A DNA stretch of 28,484 bases from CAZVXI01 sp964631295 (GCA_964631295.1 CAZVXI010000028.1:1-28484), one strand, 5' to 3'. Shown: positions 1 to 9,704, counted from the stretch's first letter. Notes: generated by a model not told the origin, from the letters alone. Translations and numbers: made by a program.

Positions 1-9
1 GACCGCGAC

Positions 10-2556
10 ATGGCCGACGACGTCACATCGCCTGAACACCTCGACGCCACCCGCCGCAGATTCGGACTCGATCGTCATGCGGGTGTTGATCTGTGTCTGG
101 TCAATCGCGCGCTCGTGGCAGTTGGCGCTCTCTCTGCGGGAATCGTGCTCGGCCGCTTGTATGAAGTGTTCAGCCCGACGACCTGGCTCACTGCTGCCGC
201 CGCCTGCGTTGCGGTCGGTTTCGCGATGACGATGCCCGGCTGGCGGGCGGCGCGGGCAGCGGCGCTGATCGCCGCGGTGACCCTGCTTGGCGCAGCGCGT
301 TCAGTTGACCAGCAGACGGCGCTTGCAACAGATGATCTCGCAGCCCGGCTCGACAGCGATCAGGCGATTCTGCTCACGCTCAGCGGCATCGCGCGCACGG
401 AGCCGGAACATCGTGCACGCACCGCCGGGTCGATGGCCCGCTTCGACTTTCGCAAGCCCGCGACATATTTCCAGCTCGACGTTGATCGGGTCATCAACAA
501 TGCTGGTGATGCCGAACCGGTCAGCGGGCAGGTGCTTGTGCGCATCGATGAACCGATGCCTCCATTTCAGGCGGGTGTCCGCGTGACGTTGACGGGGCGC
601 ATCGGCCGGTTTCGTTCGCCGGTCAATCCTGGTGAGTTCAACTACGCGCGCCACGCCCGCGCGCTGCGGCAGGCCGGGATGCTGATTGTGCCCGACCGTC
701 GGCTTGTGCGCGTCGAGCGGCGCGAGCAATGGCCCATCGCCGAACGACTGCTGGTGTGGCGCGAGGCAATCCAACGCAGCGCCAGCGGCTGGTTGCTCTC
801 TGATTTGCAGGGTGATACCGAGGCGGGCGATCGCGCGGCGCTGCTCTCAGCACTGCTGCTCGGCGAGCGCGAACGACAGTACGAACAAATCGATGAGACC
901 TTCCGCCGCGTCGGCCTCGCGCACCTGCTTGCGATATCCGGCCTGCACCTCGGGATACTCGTGGGCCTCGTGCTGATGCTCGCGCGGGTTGGTGGCGGCG
1001 TGCGCGCCCGGCATGGCTGGATCATCATCATCGCGGTGCTTGCGTATCTGATTGTTGTGGAAGTTCGCCTGCCACTCACCCGCGCCGCGATCATGACCAT
1101 GGCTGGCGCACTCGGCCTCGCGCTCGGCAGGCCCATGCGCATCAGCGGGTTGATCGCGCTCAGCGCGGCGGGCATCCTGTTGTGGCGGCCTGACCAACTG
1201 TTCAGCGCGGGCTTCCAGTTGAGTTTCGGCGTCGTGCTCGCGCTGGCTTACCTCGCGCCACATGCGCGCGTGCGATGGTTCGGCATACCCAACGCAGAAG
1301 CGACAACAATCGGCGAAATGCTCGGCGAATGGCTGAAGACGACAACCGCGGCTGCCTCCGTCGCGTGGTGCGTGGCAACGCCGATCGTCATGCATCACTT
1401 TGCCGTCGTCTCTCCGCTCGCGATCATCCTCAGCGTGCTGTTGCTGCCGGTCGTCGCTGCGCTGCTCGCGCTTGGCTTCACGAAACTCATCACCGCCCCG
1501 CTGCTGCCGAGCGTTGCGATGATCGTTGGCGTACCGCTGATAACCCTCGCGGACATGACGCTCTCGCTCGTGCGCGCAGCCGATGCCATGCCGATGTCGA
1601 GTATCAATGTCGCCCCTCCCGATGCACTCTGGTCTGTCGCGTGCATCGGCGTCGCGGTCATCTGGTTGCGATTCGGATGGCGCCGCCAGCCGGTGATACA
1701 GATCAACGCAGCCGTGATCGCACTGTGGTTCATGCTGCCCGGCATATGGCCTGCCACCGGCCATGCGATGCGCATCGACATGCTCAGCGTGGGTGATGGC
1801 TCGTGCATCGTCGTGCGCTCGGCCGGCGAGACAGTTGTCTTCGATGCAGGCTCGAGCACGAACCTCAACGCAGGTGATGCATCCATACTCCCGGCCTTGC
1901 GCGCAACTGGGGTGCGCCGCGTCAATGCGATCGCGATCAGCCACGCCAATCTCGATCACTATTCGGCCGTGCTGGAGATTGTTGATGCGTTCAACGTTCC
2001 GCTCGTATTGATCACGCAGCACACGATCGATGCCGCCCGTGATGGCCCGCTTGGTTCGCTCGCATATCTGCTCGATGAACTCACCCGCCGGCGCGTCTCG
2101 CTGCGCATCGTGCAGGCAGGCGACACGATGCAGTTCGGCGAGACAACATGGACATGGCTGCATCCGCGTAGCAATCAGACGTTCGGCATCGTGAATGACA
2201 GTTCGATGATCGTTCGTGTCGACGCGCCGACGGAGGCCGGCAATCGCTCGCTGCTGCTGACGGGCGATGTGCAGGTTGAGGCCATCGCAAAGTTGCTTGA
2301 ACAGCATCCGGAGATTCGCGCAGATGTGATGGAAATGCCCCACCACGGCAGTTACAACGATGCAGCACGGGCATTGATCGAGACCGCCGAGCCGGGCGTG
2401 CTGTTGCAGTCGACCGGATGGCGCCGTCTGAAAAATGATGCATGGGCAGGTCGGCTCGACGCTGAGGCACTGCGACTCGTGACAGCGCGCCACGGCGCAT
2501 GCTGGGTCGAGATCAATCGCGACGGCACAATCGCAACCGGCACGTTCAGCGAATGA
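10..2556 (+). CDS. comEC: ComEC/Rec2 family DNA internalization channel
   Basis: Predicted inner-membrane channel that moves single-stranded DNA into the cytoplasm during natural transformation. The 848 residues match the full three-part family layout. An N-terminal hydrophobic stretch is followed by a DUF4131-like soluble region (about 100-250). The polytopic Competence domain (about 270-560) carries the hallmark HLLAISGLHL at residues 305-314. The C-terminal metallo-beta-lactamase-like domain (about 585-830) has H645/D649/H650 in SHANLDH and the late HHG at 778-780. That domain looks complete, so it may be an active nuclease-like domain, although the first motif is HANLDH rather than the fuller HxHxDH. 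The ATG lies nine bases from the window edge, so neither an RBS nor the upstream gene can be judged. The gene ends 11 bases before the convergent barrel gene. No other competence gene is nearby. Confidence 0.93.
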   Translation: MADDVTSPEHLDATRRRFGLDRHAGVDLCLVNRALVAVGALSAGIVLGRLYEVFSPTTWLTAAAACVAVGFAMTMPGWRAARAAALIAAVTLLGAARSVDQQTALATDDLAARLDSDQAILLTLSGIARTEPEHRARTAGSMARFDFRKPATYFQLDVDRVINNAGDAEPVSGQVLVRIDEPMPPFQAGVRVTLTGRIGRFRSPVNPGEFNYARHARALRQAGMLIVPDRRLVRVERREQWPIAERLLVWREAIQRSASGWLLSDLQGDTEAGDRAALLSALLLGERERQYEQIDETFRRVGLAHLLAISGLHLGILVGLVLMLARVGGGVRARHGWIIIIAVLAYLIVVEVRLPLTRAAIMTMAGALGLALGRPMRISGLIALSAAGILLWRPDQLFSAGFQLSFGVVLALAYLAPHARVRWFGIPNAEATTIGEMLGEWLKTTTAAASVAWCVATPIVMHHFAVVSPLAIILSVLLLPVVAALLALGFTKLITAPLLPSVAMIVGVPLITLADMTLSLVRAADAMPMSSINVAPPDALWSVACIGVAVIWLRFGWRRQPVIQINAAVIALWFMLPGIWPATGHAMRIDMLSVGDGSCIVVRSAGETVVFDAGSSTNLNAGDASILPALRATGVRRVNAIAISHANLDHYSAVLEIVDAFNVPLVLITQHTIDAARDGPLGSLAYLLDELTRRRVSLRIVQAGDTMQFGETTWTWLHPRSNQTFGIVNDSSMIVRVDAPTEAGNRSLLLTGDVQVEAIAKLLEQHPEIRADVMEMPHHGSYNDAARALIETAEPGVLLQSTGWRRLKNDAWAGRLDAEALRLVTARHGACWVEINRDGTIATGTFSE

Positions 2557-2567
2557 GCGGGGCAATG

Positions 2568-3554
2568 CTAAAACCGGATGGACCCGATGATGCCCGCGAA
2601 GAAGCCCGGGTCGTAATCCTGCTCGGCGAGCGCGCCGCCTGCCGCGTTCTCGGTCGTCAGTTGCCCTGCCAGCGAGGTGCCCACGAGCGCCGTCAGCGAG
2701 ACCTGGGAGCTCGGCGTCCACCGCGCCGCAATATTGAACGCGATCGCCTCATCTTCGCCAACGCCTCCGGGCGCTGGCGCCGTGTCATCGAGCGCGAACC
2801 GCCGGAACAGATATCCCCCGCCGACAGACAATCGCAGCGTGTCGGTCATCTGGTAGCCAAGCTGCACGAAGGTCGGCACGATCAGGTTACCCTGAGCCCG
2901 GCTGGTGAGTGACCAGCGATCGTTGATCACCCACTCGACGCGAACGATCGGGAACACGCGCGCACTGTCTTCGATCTGCGATGTCACGCCCAGTCCGCCG
3001 CCGATGACAAGTCGCTCCGATGCTCTCCAGCTCGCGCCGATCAGCGCACCGCCGGTGACACCATCACCGAAGTCCGCGCCGCTTTCGCTGGAAGACTGCA
3101 CGGTCGGCCCGCCGAACAGTGTCCAGTCACTGTTGAGGTCGAACTGAAAGATCGCCCCTGCCGTGAACGTGTGGATGTCGCTCCACGGGTCGCCCGCATA
3201 GAAGCCGGTCGTGCCGGCGAAGTCGTATGACGACACATCGTACCCGAACGTGATTCCGAGACGGCTGGTCTCGCTGAGTGTGGTTTCGAAACTCAGTGAT
3301 GCTGCAGCACGGCTGACGCTGAAGTCGTTGTCGCCGCCGTCGATGTCGGTATCGAACTGATACATCGCCCCAAGTGCCGTCGAGATTCGCACATCGGACT
3401 GCTGTTCAACAGTCACGCCATCGTCGGCTGTCTCACCCGATGCGGTCGCATCCTGCCACAGCGATATCGGCGAAAGCGGTTCATTGCCAACGGCAGGCAC
3501 AGCAATGGTGAGCATCGCCGGCGTGAGAATCATCAATATCGCGGGGTTCTTCAT
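2568..3554 (-). CDS. Putative outer-membrane beta-barrel protein
   Basis: A protein of 328 residues with a clear Sec signal peptide (hydrophobic residues about 4-20, likely cleavage near VPAVGN). It is rich in alternating beta-strand patterns with many Gly, Ser, Asp and aromatic residues, and ends in IGSIRF. A terminal Phe after an amphipathic strand is the usual C-terminal signal for BAM-assembled outer-membrane proteins. I infer a barrel of roughly 12-14 strands; the function is unknown. It lies 45 bases after the stop of the BatA/VWA gene on the same strand, so the two may be cotranscribed, but no clear Shine-Dalgarno precedes the ATG. It resembles the uncharacterised barrel proteins (DUF6268-like) often annotated in planctomycetes; that family name is a guess. 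Confidence 0.75.
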   Translation of the reverse strand: MKNPAILMILTPAMLTIAVPAVGNEPLSPISLWQDATASGETADDGVTVEQQSDVRISTALGAMYQFDTDIDGGDNDFSVSRAAASLSFETTLSETSRLGITFGYDVSSYDFAGTTGFYAGDPWSDIHTFTAGAIFQFDLNSDWTLFGGPTVQSSSESGADFGDGVTGGALIGASWRASERLVIGGGLGVTSQIEDSARVFPIVRVEWVINDRWSLTSRAQGNLIVPTFVQLGYQMTDTLRLSVGGGYLFRRFALDDTAPAPGGVGEDEAIAFNIAARWTPSSQVSLTALVGTSLAGQLTTENAAGGALAEQDYDPGFFAGIIGSIRF

Positions 3555-3599
3555 GTGTTGACTGCTCGGGGTCGTCTTCGATCAAACATCTCGTCAGAT

Positions 3600-5613
3600 T
3601 CAGGTCCCGGCCTTGCGTTGCCGCACACCAAATCCGCCGGCCTTCCCGCACCATAGCAGCCACTCGAGCATCAGCACACCGGCTGCTGCCATGAGCAGAT
3701 ATGGCCACAACGGCCTCGGTGCTGCGACTTCGCTCGTGCTCGCCTGCCGCTGCTGAGCGTTCACACGAATCGTCGCGCGAGGCGTGTTGTCCGTCTCCTG
3801 TTCGCTGAGCACGCTGACGGCCAGCGTGTCGAACGGCAGGTCGGCGCCCTGCGTCGTATACAACCCCGAGCGCGGCAAAGCCGGCCCGACAACCGGCTGG
3901 CCAGCGTCGCCAGCNNNNNNNNNNGTCGAGTTCGATCGTGTGCTGATTCGGCCCGGCAATCATGATCTGCCGCACACTGCCGCGCGGGCGCAGCGTGTAC
4001 GTCTCGCCCGGCTGCAAGACATGCCCCGTCCGTCCGGATCGGCCGAGCATGGCCTGGTCGAGCATGTTGACCATGAACACGGTGAAGCTCACATCGATCG
4101 ACCAGTTGCTGTTGAGAAGCTCAAAGCCCACCAGCACATGCTGCGCGCCGCGTCGACGCAGCACCGCGATGACAGGCCCCGTCGGCCCGTTTGCGAGTGC
4201 TTCTGCTCCGGCAGGCAGATCAAACGAACCAAAGCCCGTGTACACGATGCCATCGAGTTCCACATGCCGCATGATCGGGTGCTGCCGCTGCCACGTCGCG
4301 ATGCGTTGGCCACGCGCATCTGCTGCTTCGACGCCGTCGATGCCGAGCGGAACTGCGCCGATCGTCAGCGTCGGCACGGCCGGCAGGCGATCAGGCGCGA
4401 CACGGTCAAAGATCACCAGGTCATACACATCGCCTGCATCAAGCCGCGATTCATCAACCGCGGCGAACGCATCAACATCAAGCACATCCATTCGGCTTGT
4501 GTCCATCGCGCTGAGCAAATCAAGCAGGAATGTACTGGCACCCACATCCGTCGGGTGCACGATCGCGAGGCGCGGCTGACGCGGCGCAGGCAGTGTGAGC
4601 GCAGCAGAGTTATCGACATCGAGCGCATCGGTGTGAGCATGGCTGGCAAGCAGCACGCCACCGCGCGGCAACGACATCGCAGTCGTGATGCCCGCACTGC
4701 CCGCACCCGCTTCACTCGATGCTGGAACATTGACTGTTCTGACAATCGCCGCCGCGTCCACTTCGCCAGCAGCGTCCACTGCCTGAATCGTCAGCACTGT
4801 GCGGATGGGTTCTGTCGAAGCATTCGTGAGCCTCGTAAAAACTTTGACAGCGACGGGGTCTTCAAAGTCGCGCTCAGCAGCGAACGCTGTGATGCCGAGA
4901 TTGCGCGTCGACTCACTCTCACCGATGCCAATGAACTCGAACGTGCCGGCCCGCAGTTCATATCCGCCCGGCTCGGTCGGTCGCGCCACGCACCCGTCGG
5001 AGAGCAGTACGATGCGCGGCGGGCGACTGCTGTCACCTTCATCGCGCTGCTGCGTGAACGCGCCGGCAACCTCAAGCGCAGCCTGCAAGTCGGCCTGTTC
5101 ATCGGTGGGTTCGATGGCTTCGAGAATGCGCCGCAGCACAGTCGTATCCGACTGAAAGCCACTGAACACCCGCGCATCACGCGCGAAGGCGATGATCATG
5201 CATTGCGTTGCCTCATTGCCCGAACCGAGCCGGTCTATCACGTCGCGCGCCTGACCGATGGCGCGATCAAGCCGGGTCTCGCCGGTCGCACGATCGATGA
5301 TGGTGTTCATCGACGCGCTGCGATCAAGAAGCAATACCACGCGCGAAGCCGGCCCGCTGCCACCGCTCGCGACCGGCTCAGCAAACGCGAGGATCAACAG
5401 CAACAGCGCCAGCATCTGCACCGCGAGCAGCGCCGACCAGCGCAGCCGTTGAAACGGCGCGTTCACTTGCAGGTCTTCAAATGACCGTTTCCACAGCAGC
5501 GTGCTGGCGACCGGTGCCGGCTGCCGTCGGAGTTTCAACAGATACAGCAGGACCAGCAGCGGGATGGCAATCGCTGCGGCAAACAGGCCAGACCATGGAT
5601 TGAGCAGTTCCAC
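3600..5613 (-). CDS. BatA-N/VWA domain membrane protein, interrupted by an assembly gap
   Basis: Starts MELLNPW (GTG codon). It has the aerotolerance-regulator N-terminal domain with two membrane helices (about 8-27 and 60-80), then a von Willebrand A domain whose MIDAS motif is D97-R-S99-A-S101 in VVLLLDRSASM. Such proteins usually work with MoxR ATPases and DUF58 proteins, neither of which is present here. Ten Ns at 3915-3924 interrupt the gene. Upstream of the gap the frame ends on a whole codon at 3925-3927. Downstream it resumes on a whole codon at 3912-3914, runs through a C-terminal membrane helix (PLWPYLLMAAAGVLMLEWLL) and stops at 3600. The true gap must therefore be a multiple of three bases; ten is a placeholder. 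I regard this as one intact gene of about 670 residues. Read literally through the Ns, it would be mistranslated and appear to run on to 3481. Confidence 0.85.
3915..3924. other. Assembly gap (10 N)
   Basis: Ten unresolved bases inside the VWA gene. Both flanks are clean coding sequence that meet at codon boundaries but in different frames when ten bases are counted. The gap size is therefore artificial. Confidence 0.99.
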
Positions 5614-5752
5614 GCGAGGATTATTGGCCGTTGATCATCAAGACATGGTTCAGTACCCGACTTCAGCGCGGCTTTTTGCTTTCGAGATCATCTTCAGGCA
5701 GGTATCCTGCTTTGACAGGTCGCTGGACCATGATGTGTGGAGGTTGTTCGGA

Positions 5753-7435
5753 ATGAGCCGAGTTGTGTTGTGTGCGTCGTTGCTGCTTGTGGGGCTCGTT
5801 ATCAGCCAGGTGGCGGATGGCGCGGTTGTCCGCCCGATGACGCCAAGGCAGCAGGCGGTCGAGGCAGATCGTATCCTCATCGGCGATGTGGTTTCAGTCG
5901 AGAGTTACTGGAATGACGATCGTTCGCTGATTCGTTCGCGCATTGAGATCGTGCCTGCCGATTACCTGAAAGGCGCGCCACGCCGGCGTGAAGTGCTCGA
6001 TTTTGTCGGCGGCAGTGTCGACGACCTCACGCTGATTCGCACGGACACACCCGCATTCGAAGCAGGCCAGCATGTGTTGCTGTTCCTGACAGATGACAAC
6101 ATGCTCGTCGGCGCTTTTCAGGGCGCGTATCACACCGATGGTGAGTTGGCGGTGCGCATGGGCTCGCCGCTCGACACAGTGAATCAGGCATCGGCGATGC
6201 CGCTGGGCCTGCTCGTTGCACAGATCGCAGCGGCGCTCGGCATGGAAGAATCGCCGCCGGTGAGCCCGTACGAAGGCGACTATCAGATTCCGTTCGGCAA
6301 TGGCCGGTTCGTGACGCAGGGCTGGAGTTGGGCCGGCACCTGCGAACCGATGGGCGAGGACTACCTCATCAACCCGAACTCCGCAGACGCCTCGGCCGGG
6401 AGCGACGCCAACCAGATCGCTGCGATCCAGGCAGGCGCCGATGTGTGGACCAACGAGAACCTGAACTTCGCCTTTTCCTACGGCGGGACGACGACATCAA
6501 CCTCTGCGGGCGGCGTGAACGGACAGAACATCGTGTTCTTCTGCCCGTCGGGAAGTTGCGGCATGAGCGATGACACCATTGCTGTCACTCAGTTGTGGCG
6601 GACGAGCTGTGGCAACTTCATCGAATGGGACATGATCTTTAACGATGCGATCTACACATTCTGGGATGGCCAGACCGGATCCTGCTCGGGCATGCAGGAC
6701 ATTCAGGCAGTCGCTGCACATGAGTTCGGCCACGCGCTCGGGCTCGGCCATTCCGGCACCGGCGCAGCAACCATGTGGGCGTCGATCTCCACCTGCTCGA
6801 CAAGTGAACGCTCACTTCACCCCGACGATGTTGCAGGCCTCGCGTTTCTGTACGAAGGGCAGACTGTCGTCAACGACATCTGTGACGATGCGATCGACAT
6901 CACCGATGGCGAGATTCAGTACAGCGCTGCGTGCGCGGAAACAGATGGCCCCACACACGCGGACTGCAATCTCTTTGGGTTCGCAGGCATCGATCACGAC
7001 ATCTGGTATCGCTACCAGGCAACCTGCACCGGAACGCTGACCGTCAGCACATGCGAGACCACTCCGACGCCCGCGCCCGCCTACGACACCAAGCTCGGCG
7101 TCTACGACGGAACCGACTGTGGCAACCTCGATGCGTCGCTGATCCTGTGCAATGATGATGTTGCCGGATGCGATTGCAACACGAGTGAACTGAGTGTCCC
7201 AGTCGTCGGCGGACAGTGGTATCTGATCCGCGTCGGCGGCTGGGAGGGCCAGGCTGGCGCAGCAACATTGAATATCGCATGCGACGGCGATCCGTGGATC
7301 CCCTGCGATGGTGACATCAACGGTGATCTGAACGTCAACCTCGCGGACCTGCTTGACGTACTCTCGAACTGGGGATCGCCATACGATCTCAGCGATCTGC
7401 TGACAGTGCTCTCGAACTGGGGAAACTCCTGCTGA
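5753..7435 (+). CDS. Secreted matrixin-like zinc metalloprotease with dockerin-like C-terminus
   Basis: A predicted secreted protease of 560 residues. I chose the ATG at 5753 because GGAGG lies nine bases upstream (5739-5743) and the protein then begins with a signal peptide (MSRVVLCASLLLVGLVISQVADG); the longer open frame upstream has no coding character. The catalytic domain holds the extended zinc motif HEFGHALGLGH (H323, E324, H327, H333), followed by a Met-turn in GAATMW, as in matrixins (family M10). Next comes a Cys-rich beta domain (about 370-510), similar to the accessory domains common in planctomycete exoproteins. The tail has a calcium-loop-like D521-I-N-G-D-L-N-V-N-L-A-D repeat ending in LSNWG, then a shortened second LSNWG unit, and stops at NSC. 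It is divergent from the VWA gene; the 139-base interval presumably holds both promoters. Confidence 0.88.
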   Translation: MSRVVLCASLLLVGLVISQVADGAVVRPMTPRQQAVEADRILIGDVVSVESYWNDDRSLIRSRIEIVPADYLKGAPRRREVLDFVGGSVDDLTLIRTDTPAFEAGQHVLLFLTDDNMLVGAFQGAYHTDGELAVRMGSPLDTVNQASAMPLGLLVAQIAAALGMEESPPVSPYEGDYQIPFGNGRFVTQGWSWAGTCEPMGEDYLINPNSADASAGSDANQIAAIQAGADVWTNENLNFAFSYGGTTTSTSAGGVNGQNIVFFCPSGSCGMSDDTIAVTQLWRTSCGNFIEWDMIFNDAIYTFWDGQTGSCSGMQDIQAVAAHEFGHALGLGHSGTGAATMWASISTCSTSERSLHPDDVAGLAFLYEGQTVVNDICDDAIDITDGEIQYSAACAETDGPTHADCNLFGFAGIDHDIWYRYQATCTGTLTVSTCETTPTPAPAYDTKLGVYDGTDCGNLDASLILCNDDVAGCDCNTSELSVPVVGGQWYLIRVGGWEGQAGAATLNIACDGDPWIPCDGDINGDLNVNLADLLDVLSNWGSPYDLSDLLTVLSNWGNSC

Positions 7436-7446
7436 GCAGCAATCAC

Positions 7447-8910
7447 TCACTCCGGCGCGATCACGCGGTATGTCACCACAACGGCCGCATGATCTGACGG
7501 GAAATGCACGGGGTGCGTGTCGATCATCTTCGCTTCGATCGGCTTCAATGCCGTGCCCTGCGTGTACACATAGTCGATGCGATCCTGCAACTGCTCGGGG
7601 AAGCGCGGCGACCACGTCCTGCCCGGGTGCGTGAGCGGGTCGGTGTGAACGCTGCGGTAGCCGTCCACAAATCCAGCATCTGCCATCATCGAGCTGACCG
7701 GCCAGCGCACGACCAGCCCGCTGTGCATCTGCTTTGTGCGATCCGTCCAGTCGAGGTGCGAACTGCTGTTGTAATCACCGGCGACAATGAGCGGCGTCTC
7801 CTGCGACATCGCCGCGAGTGGCTGCAGTGCATCAATGATGTCGCCGATCTCCTGCACGCGCGTGCCAGCTTCCGCATCGATCAGATCCTGCGCCGTCGTG
7901 GTCGTGGGGATCGGCTCGAGCCAGTAGTCCGGCTGGTAATGAATCCACAATGAGAAGATGTGAACGCTGCGGTATTGATCAAGCGTGATGCGCGCACCGC
8001 CAAGGCGGAACGGCTGATAGAGATCGTGCGTTTCGCCGATGGGCAGGCGGCTCATGATCGAGAGATTGCTCGAACGAAGGTAGAGGTGGTACCCGAGCGC
8101 ATCAGCAATGCGCGGGCCGGAACCGTACGTCTCCTGCATGCAGATGATGTCCGGGTCAGCCTCGCGAATGACATCGATCACCTGTGACGGGCCGATGGCG
8201 GATCCATTCTCGCGTCCGCCGTGCCAGATGTTCCACGCCATGATGGTCAGTTCGCGCACGGGTGGATGATCAGGCGCAGCAGGCTTTTCGTACGTTGCAT
8301 CAAGCGTGCGCATGTGCGTGTGCCAGAGCGCAGCGATGTCGTCGTCATTCAGCGGCACATCCCAGACGCGCATGGTGCCCAGCACGCCCTGGAACGACTC
8401 TGCGAGCCGATGGATCGGCCCGCCGAAGCACTGCTCGAACCCGTTGATTGCGTAGATGGCGACGTTCACACCATCGAAGAAGAGTCGCAGTTCCCGGCGG
8501 TCGGGCACGTGGACGAACGCGACTTGATGCCAGTGATCATCGAACACACCCTGCCGATGCGCAGTTGGCAGATAGGCAAGTTCACTGTCGCCGCGCTTCA
8601 TGGTGAACTTCCACGCACCAGTGATGTCGCCCACGATCTGCCAGCCGGCGGGCTGTTCGGTGGCGCGCGCCATCGATTCAATAATCGGCGTGGAGGTCTC
8701 GCCCGTGTAGTCGCCGCGAATCCACAGCTCAAGTGTTGCGCCCATGGCAGGCAGTGGGCGATTCAGGGTCGCGCCTGCCTGAACCTGCGCGAGGTCGACA
8801 TTGATGATCGGCTCCGGGTTGTGTGTGGCCGCAGCAAGCGCGGGCGGCATGATCACAGCCCATGCTGCGAAGCAGAGGATTGCAGGAACGAACCGCCGTA
8901 TTTCAAACAT
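7447..8910 (-). CDS. Secreted LamG-like plus endonuclease/exonuclease/phosphatase (EEP) protein
   Basis: A secreted protein of 487 residues: signal peptide (MFEIRRFVPAILCFAAWAVI...ALAA), then a concanavalin/LamG-like jelly-roll (about 35-200), then an EEP-superfamily domain (about 218-487). The EEP residues are all visible: N227 in MAWNIW, E260 in CMQET, D379 and N381 in VAGDYN, D446 in RIDYVY, and D473-H474 in PSDHA. The superfamily hydrolyses phosphodiester or phosphomonoester bonds with Mg2+; the substrate (nucleic acid, phospholipid or sugar phosphate) cannot be told from sequence. I chose the start at 8910 because GGAGG lies nine bases upstream, inside the end of the ZIP transporter gene; the longer frame to 9177 overlaps that gene. 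It lies five bases after the transporter stop, so the pair is almost certainly one operon. Confidence 0.88.
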   Translation of the reverse strand: MFEIRRFVPAILCFAAWAVIMPPALAAATHNPEPIINVDLAQVQAGATLNRPLPAMGATLELWIRGDYTGETSTPIIESMARATEQPAGWQIVGDITGAWKFTMKRGDSELAYLPTAHRQGVFDDHWHQVAFVHVPDRRELRLFFDGVNVAIYAINGFEQCFGGPIHRLAESFQGVLGTMRVWDVPLNDDDIAALWHTHMRTLDATYEKPAAPDHPPVRELTIMAWNIWHGGRENGSAIGPSQVIDVIREADPDIICMQETYGSGPRIADALGYHLYLRSSNLSIMSRLPIGETHDLYQPFRLGGARITLDQYRSVHIFSLWIHYQPDYWLEPIPTTTTAQDLIDAEAGTRVQEIGDIIDALQPLAAMSQETPLIVAGDYNSSSHLDWTDRTKQMHSGLVVRWPVSSMMADAGFVDGYRSVHTDPLTHPGRTWSPRFPEQLQDRIDYVYTQGTALKPIEAKMIDTHPVHFPSDHAAVVVTYRVIAPE

Positions 8911-8915
8911 CGCGC

Positions 8916-9704
8916 TCAACCTCCGTTCATCGTGTGAAGGATCTGCATCATGCCGATCATGGTTGCGCCGCCGATGGCGAACGATGCAAGGAGGATCATC
9001 ATACCGGCGCGCTCGAGCACATCGGGGATCAGTTCGGTGATGACAAGATACATCATCGCGCCGGCAGCAAAGGCGAGCCCGGCCGGCAGCAGCGGCTCGA
9101 ACAGCCACACCATCCACGCCGCTGGCACTGCTGCGAGCGGTTGCGGGATACTCGAGAACACCGCCCAGCCGACACACCGCGTCGTACTGACGCCCTGCCC
9201 GCGCAGCGCCGCAGCGATCGCGACACCCTCGGGAACATTGTGGATCGCCAGCATGAGCGCGATCGTCGTGCCGAATGCGAGCGTGCCTGTCTCGGCAGCA
9301 GAGCCATAGGCGACACCGATGGCAATCCCTTCGGGCAGCGAATGCAATGTCATGGCAAGGACGATCAGCAGCGCGCTTGCGCCGCCCTGCTTGCGCAAGC
9401 CGCCGATGTCCAGTGTGTCATCGCTCCTGATCCAGTTGGATGTGACGACGAAGAACGCAATCCCTGCGAGGAAGCCAAGCGCCGGCTGCCAGAGATCAAT
9501 CCCGGGCGCGAGTTCGATCGCCTCGCCGCCGAGTTGAATGATTGACGCCACTGTCATCATGCCCGCGGCTGCACCGGTGAGCGCCGCGCTGACGCGATCC
9601 GATACATGCCGCACAAAATAGAAAGGCACCGCGCCGAGTCCGGTCGCCAGATCGGTGATCAGGGCAGCAATGAACGTGATGAGCAGGACTTCAGAAAGTT
9701 GCAT
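8916..9704 (-). CDS. ZIP family metal transporter
   Basis: An inner-membrane divalent-metal (probably Zn2+) transporter of 262 residues with about eight membrane helices. The two signature histidine helices are present: H121-S-L-P-E125-G and H155-N-V-P-E159-G. A glutamate in ITELIP (E224) supplies the usual late metal-site helix. It is of the ZupT/GufA type, with no long histidine loop. I chose the ATG at 9704 because the first helix starts just after it (LSEVLLITFIAALITDLATG); the frame reaches back to a GTG at 9788, but those 28 residues do not look like part of the fold. No good Shine-Dalgarno is visible. The gene overlaps the RBS of the downstream EEP gene, which suggests translational coupling. 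The 213 bases between its start and the polyprenyl synthase stop show no gene or clear terminator. Confidence 0.9.
   Translation of the reverse strand: MQLSEVLLITFIAALITDLATGLGAVPFYFVRHVSDRVSAALTGAAAGMMTVASIIQLGGEAIELAPGIDLWQPALGFLAGIAFFVVTSNWIRSDDTLDIGGLRKQGGASALLIVLAMTLHSLPEGIAIGVAYGSAAETGTLAFGTTIALMLAIHNVPEGVAIAAALRGQGVSTTRCVGWAVFSSIPQPLAAVPAAWMVWLFEPLLPAGLAFAAGAMMYLVITELIPDVLERAGMMILLASFAIGGATMIGMMQILHTMNGG

Noticed and set aside
847..2721. Long minus-strand open frame of 624 codons opposite comEC
   Set aside because: The strand opposite carries the complete ComEC family signature. The antisense translation is Arg/Asp/His-rich with no domain, a typical shadow of strong third-position GC.
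3915..3924. Programmed frameshift or split gene in the VWA protein
   Set aside because: The frame change coincides with the Ns, and both flanks end on whole codons, so an incorrect gap length explains it.
3784..5484. Plus-strand open frame of 566 codons opposite the VWA gene, reading through the Ns
   Set aside because: Low-complexity Arg-rich translation with no recognisable domain, opposite a gene with a clear BatA/VWA sequence.
5712..5736. Perfect TTGACA at 5712-5717 as a promoter for the metalloprotease
   Set aside because: A correctly spaced -10 would fall on GTGTGG at the Shine-Dalgarno site; no TATAAT-like hexamer fits.
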